DNA of 64,000 nt from UBA3907 sp033810155 (GCA_033810155.1 JAPXKJ010000001.1:62001-126000); one strand, 5' to 3'. Numbered from the stretch's first letter, positions 8,731-18,531 are shown. The notes: generated by a model from the letters alone, not told the origin. A program made the numbers and translations.

Positions 8731-9909
8731 TTGAACGAAGTTGTGATCGTCAGCGCTTTAAGAACCGCCATTGGCACTTTCGGCGGCACATTGTCCCAAG
8801 TACCTGCAAGCAAGCTCGGCGCAGTTGTGATTAAAGAAACAATAAAACGGGCAGGTATAGATTCTAGCCTCATCGATGAAGTGATCATGGGAAATGTACT
8901 TGGGGCTGGTCAGGGCCAGAATATTGCCCGCCAGGCATCGATTTACGCAGGACTACCTGTAGAGATTCCATGTATCAGCGTTAACAAAGTGTGTGGGTCA
9001 GGCTTAAAGTCAGTGATCCTTGGAGCTCAGTCGATCAAGGCCGGCGACGCAGAGATAGTACTGGCAGGCGGCACAGAAAACATGGACATGGCTCCGTTTC
9101 TTCTGCCTAATGCAAGATACGGTTACCGAATGGGTAACGGAGAATTGATCGACTCTATGATAAATGACGGGCTTATGTGCATTTTCGGCGGTACTCACAT
9201 GGGTGTGACTGCAGAAAACGTAGCAGAAAGGTGGGGTATCACTAGGGAGGCTCAAGACCAATATGGAGTATTGAGTCAGAACCGCGCCGAAGAGGCCATA
9301 AAGTCAGGCAGGTTTAAAGATGAGATAGTTCCTGTGGAAATACCGCAAAGAAAAGGTGAGCCCTTGATTTTCGAGCAAGATGAACACCCGAGATTCGGCA
9401 CTACCATAGAGAAACTTGCTAAGCTCCGCCCAGCATTTAAGGAAAATGGTACCGTGACTGCGGGAAACGCTTCAGGCATAAACGATGGAGCGGGTGCGGT
9501 TTTGCTGATGTCACTTAAAAGAGCACAGGAGCTTGGCCTCGAACCGATCGCTTCTATCCGGAGCTATGCATCGGCAGGAGTAGACCCTGCGATAATGGGA
9601 ACTGGTCCGGTACCTGCGACCAGAAAGGCTTTAGAGAAAGCGGGTCTCTCTCTTGATGACATTGACCTAATCGAGCTCAACGAGGCATTTGCTTCTACCA
9701 CGTTGGCTGGCATACAGGAACTGGGGATAGACGTTGAGAAAATGAACGTAAACGGTGGCGCTATAGCATTGGGGCATCCCATAGGAGCGAGCGGAACGAG
9801 AATTCTAGTTACCCTCTTGTACGAAATGATGAAAAGGGACTGCAAGAAAGGTTTGGCTACCATGTGCATAGGCGGAGGTATGGGGATAGCTCTCATCGTC
9901 GAAAGATAG
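8731..9909 (+). CDS. Thiolase (acetyl-CoA C-acetyltransferase)
   Basis: 392 residues, standard for degradative/biosynthetic thiolases; it interconverts two acetyl-CoA with acetoacetyl-CoA. The nucleophilic Cys lies in VNKVCGSGLKS (about residue 89), the His in GGAIALGHPIGASGTR and the second Cys in CIGGGMGIA. The TTG start follows GGGAGGAG at good spacing. As last gene of the unit, it would receive acetoacetyl-CoA made by the CoA-transferase and cleave it, or make it in the reverse direction. Confidence 0.95.
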   Translation: MNEVVIVSALRTAIGTFGGTLSQVPASKLGAVVIKETIKRAGIDSSLIDEVIMGNVLGAGQGQNIARQASIYAGLPVEIPCISVNKVCGSGLKSVILGAQSIKAGDAEIVLAGGTENMDMAPFLLPNARYGYRMGNGELIDSMINDGLMCIFGGTHMGVTAENVAERWGITREAQDQYGVLSQNRAEEAIKSGRFKDEIVPVEIPQRKGEPLIFEQDEHPRFGTTIEKLAKLRPAFKENGTVTAGNASGINDGAGAVLLMSLKRAQELGLEPIASIRSYASAGVDPAIMGTGPVPATRKALEKAGLSLDDIDLIELNEAFASTTLAGIQELGIDVEKMNVNGGAIALGHPIGASGTRILVTLLYEMMKRDCKKGLATMCIGGGMGIALIVER

Positions 9910-9936
9910 GACCAACTCTGGATTTGCTGTTGCATC

Positions 9937-9973
9937 AAAAAACACCCCTGGTTTACTACGAGGGGTGTTTTTT
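9937..9973. terminator. Bidirectional terminator between thiolase and dinB
   Basis: A perfect 13-bp stem (AAAAAACACCCCT at 9937-9949 with its complement at 9961-9973) has an 11-nt loop and A6/T6 flanks, serving both convergent genes. Its right arm overlaps the last codons of dinB. Confidence 0.93.
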
Positions 9974-11161
9974 CTCTGGCCGGGCATTAGGATCTTTAGC
10001 CTTTAGAGAAGCTCCTAGAAACAAGACCGGTTTGCCGTATTTGATGCGCAGTTCATCCTGGGATTTGCACACATCGTCCCATGCGGACGTTTGTCTGGGA
10101 AACAAGGTCGGGTTAAGTTCTTCCTCACGGATCAACCCTTTTGCGCATACTCCCAATAACCTCACTGCTTTCGACATGGATACCGAGTCAAGTAGGGTCA
10201 TCGCGACACTAAACAGATCTGCGTCTGACGAAACAGGCACTTGGACGCTCTTCTCTCTAGTTATGGTTGAAAACTCACTAAACCTTACTTTGATCCCAAT
10301 TGTTTTGCACTTCATTCCAGACTCCCTTAGCCGGAAAGACACGTTCTGACATAGGTCAGCCAAATATGGCTTTAGGTCTCCCTTGTCTAAAACGTCTTGG
10401 GGGAAGGTGGTCTCTTCACTTATTGACTTTGCGTCTTCATGTGGTACTACGGGATCGTTGTCTAAGCCATTGCAGAGTTCAAAGATTCGAGTTCCTCTTT
10501 TACCGAACACCTGGACAAACCAATCTTGGGGCATTTCACGCATAATCCCTACTCGCGATATACCCATAGAGCTCAATTTGGACTGTGTCTTGGGACCTAT
10601 TCCCGGGAGGCGGGACACAGGCAAATCAGAGAGAAAGTCATGGGCATTCTCCAGACTTATTATCATCAGCCCATCAGGTTTGGCAAGGTCTGAAGCGATT
10701 TTTGCCAGGTACTTGCAGTATGATATCCCAACTGTAACGGTGATTCCAATATCGCTTCTCACCTCATCACGGATAGCGTCGGCCACTTTCCTTCCGTCAG
10801 AGCCTGTTACATCAAGAAAAGCCTCATCAATTGACAACTTCTCTACAATGGGCGAGTGTCTATCAAAGATCTCAAACATAGCACTAGAGGCTTCCTGGTA
10901 CTTTTTCATCCGCGGCTTCACAAAAACCGCTTGAGGACACAGCCTATATGCTTGAAAAGAGGGCATGGCCGAACGAACCCCAAAAGCTCTGGCCTCATAT
11001 GAGCAGGTAGCAACTACGCCGCGGCTTTGAGGATCGCTTCCTACGATCACCGGTTTGCCTCTGAGTTCGGGATGATCTCTTTGTTCGACCGACGCAAAAA
11101 AGGCATCTGCGTCTACGTGGATTATGGTCCGCTCTGCCAGGTTTGGACTACCAGGGCACAT
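9956..11161 (-). CDS. dinB: DNA polymerase IV (Y-family)
   Basis: Translesion DNA polymerase. The catalytic carboxylates are visible in HVDADAFFASVEQ and SIDEAFLDVTG, the palm/finger segment in CSYEARAFGVRSAMP, the helix-hairpin-helix region in LPGIGPKTQSKL, and a little-finger domain follows. About 401 residues is normal. I prefer ATG 11161, nine bases after AAGGA; an in-frame TTG at 11191 adds ten residues. A TATAAT on the minus strand at 11211-11206 could be its -10 element, with a poor -35. The C-terminus is basic and lacks an obvious beta-clamp motif. No SOS-box was recognised upstream. Confidence 0.95.
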   Translation of the reverse strand: MCPGSPNLAERTIIHVDADAFFASVEQRDHPELRGKPVIVGSDPQSRGVVATCSYEARAFGVRSAMPSFQAYRLCPQAVFVKPRMKKYQEASSAMFEIFDRHSPIVEKLSIDEAFLDVTGSDGRKVADAIRDEVRSDIGITVTVGISYCKYLAKIASDLAKPDGLMIISLENAHDFLSDLPVSRLPGIGPKTQSKLSSMGISRVGIMREMPQDWFVQVFGKRGTRIFELCNGLDNDPVVPHEDAKSISEETTFPQDVLDKGDLKPYLADLCQNVSFRLRESGMKCKTIGIKVRFSEFSTITREKSVQVPVSSDADLFSVAMTLLDSVSMSKAVRLLGVCAKGLIREEELNPTLFPRQTSAWDDVCKSQDELRIKYGKPVLFLGASLKAKDPNARPEKKHPS

Positions 11162-11259
11162 CTGTATCATTCCTTCGCGCCTAGAATACAAACATCCATG
11201 TATTCATTATAATAGACGGGAGGGATTATAAAAGGGCTTGCACATTGGAGGGACAGATT

Positions 11260-12216
11260 GTGAAAAAGAATCGCCTTGGAAAGACTGACATAGTTGTAAC
11301 CGAACTGTGTTTTGGAGTTTTGCCTATGGGTCCTAATCAATTCGGTCTATCACCCGAAAGGGGTGGTGAGCTTATTCGAGAAGGCGTGTTGCGCGGAATT
11401 AACTTCCTAGATACTGCCCAAAGCTATAGCACTTACCCACATATCAAAAACGCCTTGGACGGCCTAGGGGATAAAAAATACGACGTGGTGATTGCGACCA
11501 AGTCCGCCGCCCCAACATATTCTGATATGAAGGCAGCCGTTCTCGAAGCGAGAGAATCTCTTGGCAGAGATACGATAGATATATTTCACTTGCATGCAGC
11601 CAGAGTAGATTCGAAAGTATTCGAGGAGCGAAAGGGCGCTCTAGAGTGCCTTATAGACTGCAAGGCTAAGGGCATCATCAGAGCCGTAGGTATATCCACG
11701 CATTCCGTAGAAGTAGTTAGGGCGGCAAAAGAAGTGGATGACATCGATGTGATATTCCCAATTATCAACATCGAAGGGTTGGGAATTTTGCATGGAACTA
11801 GGGAAGAAATGGTAGAAGCTATTGCCCAGGCCTCTTCCGCAGGTAAAGGGATTTATGCGATGAAAGCACTCGGAGGAGGAAATCTCTTATCGAATAGAGA
11901 ACATGCTTTTAACTATGTTCGAAGTCTAGAAGGCGTTAGTTCGGTAGCAGTTGGCATGGTTAATGGCGACGAACTTGAGATGAATCTACGCATATTCGAA
12001 GGTAAAGAGATTCCTCAAGATCTTTCAGACCGGACCATGCATGCAAAAAGACTGATCGTCCAGTCTTTCTGCAAAGGGTGCGGTACTTGTGTGGATATTT
12101 GTCCTAATATGGCAATGTCTTTGGTTAATGGCAAAGCCCACAATGACCCCGGAAAGTGCATATTGTGTGGGTATTGTGCGCCGGTTTGTCCTGAGTTCGC
12201 TATAAGACTGGTTTAA
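11260..12216 (+). CDS. Aldo/keto reductase with C-terminal 2[4Fe-4S] ferredoxin domain
   Basis: An AKR barrel occupies residues about 1-260: LGKTDIVVTELCFG at the start, Asp and Tyr of the catalytic tetrad in NFLDTAQSY, Lys in IATKS and His in FHLH. At the C-terminus are two cluster motifs, CKGCGTCVDICPN and CILCGYCAPVCPE, each CxxCxxCxxxCP. Such proteins occur in anaerobes and probably couple NAD(P)H or ferredoxin electrons to a carbonyl substrate, which is unknown. GTG 11260 is chosen since GGAGGGA is just upstream; an in-frame TTG at 11245 lies upstream of this site. A paralogue lies at 22734-23684. Confidence 0.87.
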   Translation: MKKNRLGKTDIVVTELCFGVLPMGPNQFGLSPERGGELIREGVLRGINFLDTAQSYSTYPHIKNALDGLGDKKYDVVIATKSAAPTYSDMKAAVLEARESLGRDTIDIFHLHAARVDSKVFEERKGALECLIDCKAKGIIRAVGISTHSVEVVRAAKEVDDIDVIFPIINIEGLGILHGTREEMVEAIAQASSAGKGIYAMKALGGGNLLSNREHAFNYVRSLEGVSSVAVGMVNGDELEMNLRIFEGKEIPQDLSDRTMHAKRLIVQSFCKGCGTCVDICPNMAMSLVNGKAHNDPGKCILCGYCAPVCPEFAIRLV

Positions 12217-12267
12217 GCGAGGAATTTAGGGGATATCATACACTGAATGGAGGCGAGACGGTAGGCA

Positions 12268-13587
12268 ATGCGAGGCTTAAGAAAGACGTTTTCAACACTA
12301 TCGCAGGATTTGCACCATACCAGCGACCCTAACGATTCCGAATTCTCACGAATCGAACGTAACGTTAGGATAAATGTCTATCATGGGATAGCAGATAGTA
12401 TTTCACTCAATCTCGCCTCTCCGTTTATAGGCATCTTTGCTATAAAGATTGGCGCTTCGAATTTTCAGGTGGGGCTCTTATCCTCGGGTCCTGCCCTTAT
12501 AAGTCTGTTATCTATGATACCAGGCGCTAGGTATCTCGACAAAAGGTCAAATCAGAAGCAGATACTCTCTAGATTAATCCTCTTTCACAGGCTTTTTTAT
12601 CTGTTGATTTCGTTTATACCCTTCTTTACGGAAGACAAACGAGCATCAATACTGGTAATACTAGTTGCTCTGATGAACATGCCAGGGTCAATATTTAACG
12701 TTGGGTGGCAGGCGTACATATCCAAGGTGATCCCTGTCTCGAGGCGTGCAGATGCTTTCGCACTGAGAAACAAACTTATTAGCTTGTTTGGAACTATCAC
12801 TGTGCTTGTTACGGGAATGGTAATAGATGCCATAAGATTTCCTGTCGGCTACCAGGTCGTTTTTGTAGCGGCATTTGCTATGGCCATAGTAGAAATGTAT
12901 CTGTTCAATCACTTGGATGAAACCGTAGCGGAAGATGCGGGCTCGGGCAAACACCTAGACGAGCAGAAGCACCCACGGACTGAAAGTCTGTTTCGGTCCC
13001 TAATGTCTGAGGTTCGCGATGTCTTTCAACATACGGAATTTGTATGGTTTGTGCTTGCATCCCTCGTTTTTCACTTTGCTTGGCAGATTCCATGGCCATT
13101 GTTTACCCTATATCAAGTCAAAGAACTTGGGGCTACGAACACATGGATAAGCATCTTGAGCCTTTCAAACACGTTGGGCTCTATTCTAGGTTACAGTTTC
13201 TGGCCTAAGATTCTCACCAAGCATGGCAACTTGAAGACTCTTTTTGCTTCGGGGGTATGGATCTTCGTAGTCCCTACAGTCTATGCCTTTTCAAAAAGTC
13301 TCGCTACCATAGGGGTGTTCAATTTTCTGACAGGCGCTATTTTCGCTGGAGTAAATCTGTCGCTCTTTAGCACGCTGCTTGACGTTACTCCAACCGAGAA
13401 TAAGGCAACCTATATTGCTTACTACACGACTGTCATAAACGTATCTGCTATTTTTGCACCTATGGTAGGGGTGGGTTTAGGCGACAAGTTTGGGTTCTTT
13501 TGGGCGTTTATCATATGCGCCGCCCTACGCTTAGCAAGCAGCCTAACCTTTTTATTGCTTAACTATCTGGAAAAACCGTCAAGGTAG
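12268..13587 (+). CDS. Major facilitator superfamily transporter
   Basis: 439 residues with about 10-12 hydrophobic segments in two halves separated by a charged cytoplasmic loop near residues 215-245 (DETVAEDAGSGKHLDEQKHP). The first-loop MFS signature is seen degenerately as GARYLDKRSNQKQ. The N-terminus has a roughly 35-residue soluble tail. The substrate cannot be inferred; drug/sugar-type efflux permeases look similar. The ATG has GGAGG about 13 nt upstream. It follows the ferredoxin-AKR gene by 51 bp and may be cotranscribed with it. Confidence 0.8.
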   Translation: MRGLRKTFSTLSQDLHHTSDPNDSEFSRIERNVRINVYHGIADSISLNLASPFIGIFAIKIGASNFQVGLLSSGPALISLLSMIPGARYLDKRSNQKQILSRLILFHRLFYLLISFIPFFTEDKRASILVILVALMNMPGSIFNVGWQAYISKVIPVSRRADAFALRNKLISLFGTITVLVTGMVIDAIRFPVGYQVVFVAAFAMAIVEMYLFNHLDETVAEDAGSGKHLDEQKHPRTESLFRSLMSEVRDVFQHTEFVWFVLASLVFHFAWQIPWPLFTLYQVKELGATNTWISILSLSNTLGSILGYSFWPKILTKHGNLKTLFASGVWIFVVPTVYAFSKSLATIGVFNFLTGAIFAGVNLSLFSTLLDVTPTENKATYIAYYTTVINVSAIFAPMVGVGLGDKFGFFWAFIICAALRLASSLTFLLLNYLEKPSR

Positions 13588-13607
13588 TTTGGAGATTCGT
13601 AGAAAGA

Positions 13608-13654
13608 CACGAATGACTTTCCGTGTCATGGTGTGTTTTTCTCTTTTGTTTCGT
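13608..13654 (+). terminator. Weak hairpin plus T-rich tract after the MFS gene
   Basis: GACACG and CGTGTC form a 6-bp stem around a short loop, followed about 10 nt later by a T-rich stretch. It could end the MFS transcript before proS. The stem is short and the T tract is not immediately adjacent. Confidence 0.4.
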
Positions 13655-13679
13655 ATACTTACACTGGGGGTAAAAGGAT

Positions 13680-15416
13680 ATGCGGTTAAGTAAATCTTTT
13701 GGGAGAACGTTACGTGAAAAACCATCTGAAATTGAAATGCCCTCGCATGGTTTGATGCTCAAAAGTGGCCTTATTTCAAAGCTTGCTGCCGGCATATATA
13801 CTTATATGCCGCTTGCGTGGCGGAGCGTGCGAAAAATTGAAAACATTATGCGAGAAGAAATGGATGCCATTGGTGGTCAGGAACTATGTATGCCGGTCGT
13901 TAATCCGGCAGATATTTGGATTGAATCTGGTAGATGGTACGAGATCGGACCTGAAATGGCAAGATTCAAAGACAGATCGGGAAGAGATATGTGTCTGGCT
14001 ATGACTCACGAAGAACCGGTGACCGATCTTGCCCGTCATTTCATTGATTCATACAGACAACTGCCATCTGTTGTATATCACATTCAGACGAAATTCAGGG
14101 ACGAACCGAGATCAAGGGGAGGCCTTGTTAGGGCACGGGAGTTTATCATGAAAGACGCGTACAGTTTCCATGCAGACGAAAGTGACCTTAGGGACTACTA
14201 TCCTTCCATGTGTGAAGCGTATGACAGAATATGCACAAGATGTGGCGTGCCCGTAGTAAAAGTCCTTTCTGACGTAGGTATGATGGGGGGAAGCCAAGCT
14301 CACGAGTTTACTTACCTTACAGACGTAGGTGAGGATACTATTATTCTTTGCCCTCAGTGCGGATATGCTGCCAATCGTGAAATAGCGGTCTTTGACAAGA
14401 ACAAGTTGTTGGAAGAATCAAACGCTTCAGACGAAGCATCTCAGAGAACGCCGCAAGAAGTACTTACACCGGGGTGCAATACAATAGATCTTGTATCCGG
14501 CTTTCTGGGAGTCAGCCCTACCTCAACTCTGAAAACGATGGTATATTTTGCTCAAGGGCAGGATAAACCCATTCTCGTTGTCATTCGTGGTGACTTGGAT
14601 GTAAACGAAAGAAAACTCGCTAATCTTTTGAATACCGGAGAGGTTAGACGCGCTTTGGTTGAAGAGATGCAGAACTGCGGACTAATACAGGGTTTCTTGT
14701 CACCTATTGGTAATGACCAGTTCATAGTAGTTGGAGATGATAGCGTACTAGAGTCTCGATCGTATGTGGCAGGCGCGAACAAAGCCGATTACCATATGCT
14801 AAACGTGGTTCCTGGCAGAGACTTCAAGATAGACGTAACCGGTGAAATAGCGGTAGCTAGAACAGGTGATCTCTGTGCTATGTGCGGTTCACCATTGGAA
14901 GTACGAAGGGGCATCGAGGTGGGCAATACGTTTATGCTTGGAACCAAGTATTCCGAGGCGATGGGTGCGTGTTTTCAGTCAGAAAAGGGCGCCCTTATAC
15001 CCACAGTGATGGGCTGTTACGGTATGGGCGTCGGAAGACTTCTTGCTTGCGTTGTAGAAGAAAACCATGACGAACACGGTATCATTTGGCCAATAACTGT
15101 AGCTCCTTACCAAGTGCATCTGCTTAGTGTAGGGACATCCGATGAGGTTTTGGCCGTTTCGGAAGAAGTCTACGTGATGCTTTCGAAGAACAAAGTAGAA
15201 GTACTCTATGACGACAGAGATGAATCCGCAGGAGTTAAGTTTAACGATGCGGATCTTTTGGGAATGCCCTTGAGGATCACAGTTTCGAGTCGAAGTTTGA
15301 GTCTAGGTGGTGCTGAAGTCAAACTTAGACGGGAAGCTGATGCACAGATCATTCCAATTGATAGACTATTAGAAGGAGTAACCGAAATCTTGCGCCGAGA
15401 GTTCGCGCGCTATTGA
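13680..15416 (+). CDS. proS: Prolyl-tRNA synthetase (bacterial type with editing domain)
   Basis: Class II aminoacyl-tRNA synthetase charging tRNA-Pro. 578 residues fits the bacterial form carrying the INS editing domain between motifs 2 and 3 (about residues 225-400). Motif 2 is seen in FRDEPRSRGGLVRAREFIMK, motif 3 near YGMGVGRLLACVVEENHDE, and the anticodon-binding domain forms the C-terminus. The ATG is preceded by GGGGG at nine bases. The 92-bp spacer before it is too short for a T-box leader. alaS follows within 55 bp. Confidence 0.97.
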   Translation: MRLSKSFGRTLREKPSEIEMPSHGLMLKSGLISKLAAGIYTYMPLAWRSVRKIENIMREEMDAIGGQELCMPVVNPADIWIESGRWYEIGPEMARFKDRSGRDMCLAMTHEEPVTDLARHFIDSYRQLPSVVYHIQTKFRDEPRSRGGLVRAREFIMKDAYSFHADESDLRDYYPSMCEAYDRICTRCGVPVVKVLSDVGMMGGSQAHEFTYLTDVGEDTIILCPQCGYAANREIAVFDKNKLLEESNASDEASQRTPQEVLTPGCNTIDLVSGFLGVSPTSTLKTMVYFAQGQDKPILVVIRGDLDVNERKLANLLNTGEVRRALVEEMQNCGLIQGFLSPIGNDQFIVVGDDSVLESRSYVAGANKADYHMLNVVPGRDFKIDVTGEIAVARTGDLCAMCGSPLEVRRGIEVGNTFMLGTKYSEAMGACFQSEKGALIPTVMGCYGMGVGRLLACVVEENHDEHGIIWPITVAPYQVHLLSVGTSDEVLAVSEEVYVMLSKNKVEVLYDDRDESAGVKFNDADLLGMPLRITVSSRSLSLGGAEVKLRREADAQIIPIDRLLEGVTEILRREFARY

Positions 15417-15470
15417 GATACTAAAGTTAGTGAAGTAGTTGTGGGCATAGGACCGGGGAGGGTTTCGCAA

Positions 15471-18158
15471 ATGTCAGAAGGTATAGGAAAGCATCTTTCT
15501 TCAAATGAGATACGCCGACTTTTTCTGGAGTACTTCAGCAGCAAAGGACACACCATAGTACCAAGTTCTTCCTTGGTGCCACATGACGATCCTACATTGC
15601 TGTTTACAAACGCGGGCATGGTTCAGTTCAAGAACGTTTTCTTAGGACTCGAATCAAGACCGTACGATAAGGCCGTGAGTTCTCAAAAATGCGTTCGTGC
15701 AGGTGGTAAGCACAATGACCTTGATAACGTAGGATTCACGAAACGCCATCACACGTTCTTCGAGATGCTCGGCAATTTTTCATTCGGAGACTATTTCAAG
15801 AAAGACGCTATTGAGTATGCATGGGACTTTCTTATCCATGTGTTAGAGATCCCTCCCGAACATTTATGGATCACTGTCTTTGAGGATGATGACGAAGCGG
15901 AATCGTTATGGAAGAGTATCTCTGGTCTGCCATCATCTAGAATAGTGAGGTTGAACGAAAAAGAGAATTTCTGGTCAATGGGTGATACAGGTCCTTGCGG
16001 ACCATGCTCCGAAATCATAGTTGACAGAGGAGAGAGTCATAGATGTGGTCCTAATTGTGGTATTGGCGTATGCGATTGTGATAGATGGCTGGAAATATGG
16101 AATCTTGTTTTTATGCAGTATTATCGCGATGAAACTGGAACTCTAACTCCATTACCTAAACCAAGCATCGACACGGGGATGGGATTAGAGCGGATTGCAT
16201 CAGTTCTGCAGGGCGGTGATAGCAACTTTGACACCGATCTTTTTATTCCTATCATCGACAAAGTGTGGCAGATTTCAGGGGTAAAGGGAGATACGTCCAA
16301 CCTGGTGTTTGCCGCAAGGGTAATAGCAGATCACGTTCGAGCTTGCACCTTTCTTGCCGGCGACGGAGTTTACCCGTCAAACGAAGGCAGAGGTTACGTA
16401 ATGAGGCGTATCTTAAGACGTGCAATAAGGTTCGGCAAGGTCCTAGGGATACAGCGGCCTTTTTTGGCCGAACTGGTGCCTGTAGTAGTAGATATCATGA
16501 AAGATGCTTATCCAGAGCTGCCTGAAAAAGAAGAGTTCATAATGAACGTACTGACTAACGAGGAACAGAAGTTCTTAGTCACATTAGAAAGCGGCCAATC
16601 CAAAGCATCCGAGGTGATCGCTGAATCCTTGAAAAAGGACCTCAAAGTCATACCTGGCGATCAGGCATTTATGTTATACGACACGTTTGGCTTTCCAATT
16701 GATCTTACAAAGGACATGGCGCGAGAAGCAGGTCTTTCAGTTGATGAAGTAGGCTTCGAAAAACTGCTTGAGGCGCAAAGGAAACGAAGCAGAAAAGCAA
16801 GGAAAAGCGGCTTTCTCAATGACGTTGAATTGTATGAACTAGTTAGCGATTTGCCACCAACTGAGTTTACCGGGTATATCGTTACAGAGGATGAAGTTAG
16901 TATTCTGGGCATTGTCTCACAACGCGATAGAGTGGGAGAACTCGGCGCAAACTCCGAAGCAATAATCATATTGGACAAAACTCCCTTTTACGCAACGTCC
17001 GGAGGACAGGAACATGATACAGGGTTTCTGAGAACGTCAGATTCGGGAGACATTGTAGCTACTGTCTTGCAGGTCGAAAAGGCGCCCAACGGAACAGTGC
17101 TCCATCGGGTGAAGGTCCATGAGGAAGGTCTGAGAGTGGGGCAAAATCTCATTGCAGTAGTCGATCACCAGCGCCGACAGGGCCTTGAGCAACACCACAC
17201 CGCAACGCATTTGCTCCACGGAGCATTAAAGAGAGTTTTAGGGGCTCAGGTTCAGCAAGCAGGTTCTCTGGTCCAAAGCATGCGGCTCAGATTTGACTTC
17301 ACCTATTCTTATGACATAACGGATCAAGAGATTGAGCAAGTTCAGAACATTGTAAATGAGGCAATAATGTCAAACCTGCCTGTACATGAGTACCAGACTA
17401 CTCTCACCGATGCATTGGAAAAAGGGGCAGTAGCTCTATTTCAAGACAAATATCAGGAAACAGTGAGAGTAATCGACATAGAGGGCTTTTCGAAGGAGCT
17501 GTGTGGAGGTACCCACGTTTCTCACACAGGCGAGATAGGTCCTTTCATAGTTGAGTCGCAATACTCTGTCGCAGCAGGAATAAGAAGGATAGAGGCAGTA
17601 GCGGGCAAGAGCGCAGTATCTAGGATAAATCACATGATAACGGTAATAAAGGACACCGCAAATGAGTTAGGCTGTCCCTCTGATGAAATAATGGAAAAGA
17701 TAGAGAGATTAAAACATGAGATGCTAACTTTGCAGACCGAACTGAAGCGTCTGAAGGAACAAAGGACGAGAGATCTGGCGTCACAACTCTTGAGAGACAA
17801 CAAAACATCCGTGATGGTTCAAGGACATCTTATGGTTACATCACGTCACGATGATATGGATGCGCAAGACCTCCGTTATCTAGGAGATCTACTTAGAGAC
17901 CAAGGAGCATCCATCGTCATTTTGGGTTCGACAAAAAACGAACGGGCTTTCCTCTTAGTAATGGTAGAAAGCAACCTTACAGACATTGGAGTTGACGCAA
18001 GAACGATCATCAAAGAACCTGCCAAAGTTTTAGGCGGTTCAGGAGGCGGAAAGAAACATCTGGCCCAAGCTGGAGGAAAGAACATCTCAGAGATGCAAAG
18101 GGCCTTGGAGGTCGCATCTCGGGAAGCGGCTAGGATCCTAAGCGCAATTTCAAGATAG
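15471..18158 (+). CDS. alaS: Alanyl-tRNA synthetase
   Basis: About 895 residues. The catalytic core starts with the typical EIRRLFLEYFSSKGHTIVPS; the editing domain has HHTATHLLHGAL and the C..GGTH motif (LCGGTHVSHTGEIG); the C-terminal C-Ala domain ends with the glycine-rich segment VLGGSGGGKKHLAQAGG. ATG 15471 follows GGGGAGGG at eight bases; an in-frame GTG at 15441 lies upstream of it. In Bacillota alaS is normally followed by ireB, ruvX and yrzB; here only ireB is adjacent. Confidence 0.97.
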   Translation: MSEGIGKHLSSNEIRRLFLEYFSSKGHTIVPSSSLVPHDDPTLLFTNAGMVQFKNVFLGLESRPYDKAVSSQKCVRAGGKHNDLDNVGFTKRHHTFFEMLGNFSFGDYFKKDAIEYAWDFLIHVLEIPPEHLWITVFEDDDEAESLWKSISGLPSSRIVRLNEKENFWSMGDTGPCGPCSEIIVDRGESHRCGPNCGIGVCDCDRWLEIWNLVFMQYYRDETGTLTPLPKPSIDTGMGLERIASVLQGGDSNFDTDLFIPIIDKVWQISGVKGDTSNLVFAARVIADHVRACTFLAGDGVYPSNEGRGYVMRRILRRAIRFGKVLGIQRPFLAELVPVVVDIMKDAYPELPEKEEFIMNVLTNEEQKFLVTLESGQSKASEVIAESLKKDLKVIPGDQAFMLYDTFGFPIDLTKDMAREAGLSVDEVGFEKLLEAQRKRSRKARKSGFLNDVELYELVSDLPPTEFTGYIVTEDEVSILGIVSQRDRVGELGANSEAIIILDKTPFYATSGGQEHDTGFLRTSDSGDIVATVLQVEKAPNGTVLHRVKVHEEGLRVGQNLIAVVDHQRRQGLEQHHTATHLLHGALKRVLGAQVQQAGSLVQSMRLRFDFTYSYDITDQEIEQVQNIVNEAIMSNLPVHEYQTTLTDALEKGAVALFQDKYQETVRVIDIEGFSKELCGGTHVSHTGEIGPFIVESQYSVAAGIRRIEAVAGKSAVSRINHMITVIKDTANELGCPSDEIMEKIERLKHEMLTLQTELKRLKEQRTRDLASQLLRDNKTSVMVQGHLMVTSRHDDMDAQDLRYLGDLLRDQGASIVILGSTKNERAFLLVMVESNLTDIGVDARTIIKEPAKVLGGSGGGKKHLAQAGGKNISEMQRALEVASREAARILSAISR

Positions 18159-18170
18159 CGTCTTATCGTC

Positions 18171-18193
18171 CTGGAGGATATTTTATCGTCCAG
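18171..18193 (+). repeat. Hairpin in the alaS-ireB spacer
   Basis: Arms CTGGAGGAT (18171-18179) and ATCGTCCAG (18185-18193) pair with one mismatch around a 5-nt loop. The nonamer TTATCGTCC occurs twice across this spacer. There is no T-run, so it may tune ireB expression rather than terminate. Confidence 0.45.
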
Positions 18194-18227
18194 AGAGAAT
18201 ACACAAACAACATGGGAGGGCTACAGT

Positions 18228-18491
18228 ATGGCTGAATTTGAAGAAACCAGATTCTTTAAGGTAAAACCGGAAACCGAAAACAAGACCAGGGAGGTTATTT
18301 TAAAGGTCTACGACGCTCTTAAAGAAAAGGGCCATAATCCCATTAGCCAAATGGCCGGTTATCTCGTGTCGGGTGACCCTACCTACATTACAAGTCACAA
18401 CAGCGCAAGAAGTCTTGTCCGCACAGTCGAACGAGATGAGATTCTTGAGGAACTCATACGGGTATACATAAGTCAATACCGCAAGCCGTAG
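18228..18491 (+). CDS. ireB: IreB family regulatory phosphoprotein (UPF0297)
   Basis: 87 residues matching the whole length of the IreB/YrzL family: ETRFFKV near the start, ALKEKGHNPISQMAGYLVSG and DPTYITSHNSARS in the middle. In Enterococcus, IreB is a substrate of the IreK Ser/Thr kinase and restrains cephalosporin resistance. The ATG follows GGGAGG. Position directly after alaS is the canonical one in Bacillota. The usual next gene, ruvX, is displaced about 5 kb downstream. Confidence 0.95.
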   Translation: MAEFEETRFFKVKPETENKTREVILKVYDALKEKGHNPISQMAGYLVSGDPTYITSHNSARSLVRTVERDEILEELIRVYISQYRKP

Positions 18492-18531
18492 ACAGGTGAC
18501 GCGTTGATTAGCAGTTTTCACGTCACCTGTC
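18491..18531. repeat. Inverted repeat between convergent ireB and M28 peptidase genes
   Basis: A perfect 11-bp stem (GACAGGTGACG at 18491-18501, complement at 18521-18531) encloses 19 nt. It has no T-run on either strand, so it is at best a weak or Rho-type terminator or an mRNA 3'-end stabiliser. Confidence 0.6.

Noticed and set aside
13588..13679. Possible T-box leader for proS
   Set aside because: The spacer is only 92 bp and lacks the T-box sequence (TGGNACCGCG) and specifier-loop structure.
18491..18531. Intrinsic terminator between ireB and the M28 gene
   Set aside because: The stem is perfect but no T-run follows on either strand, so I list it only as an inverted repeat.
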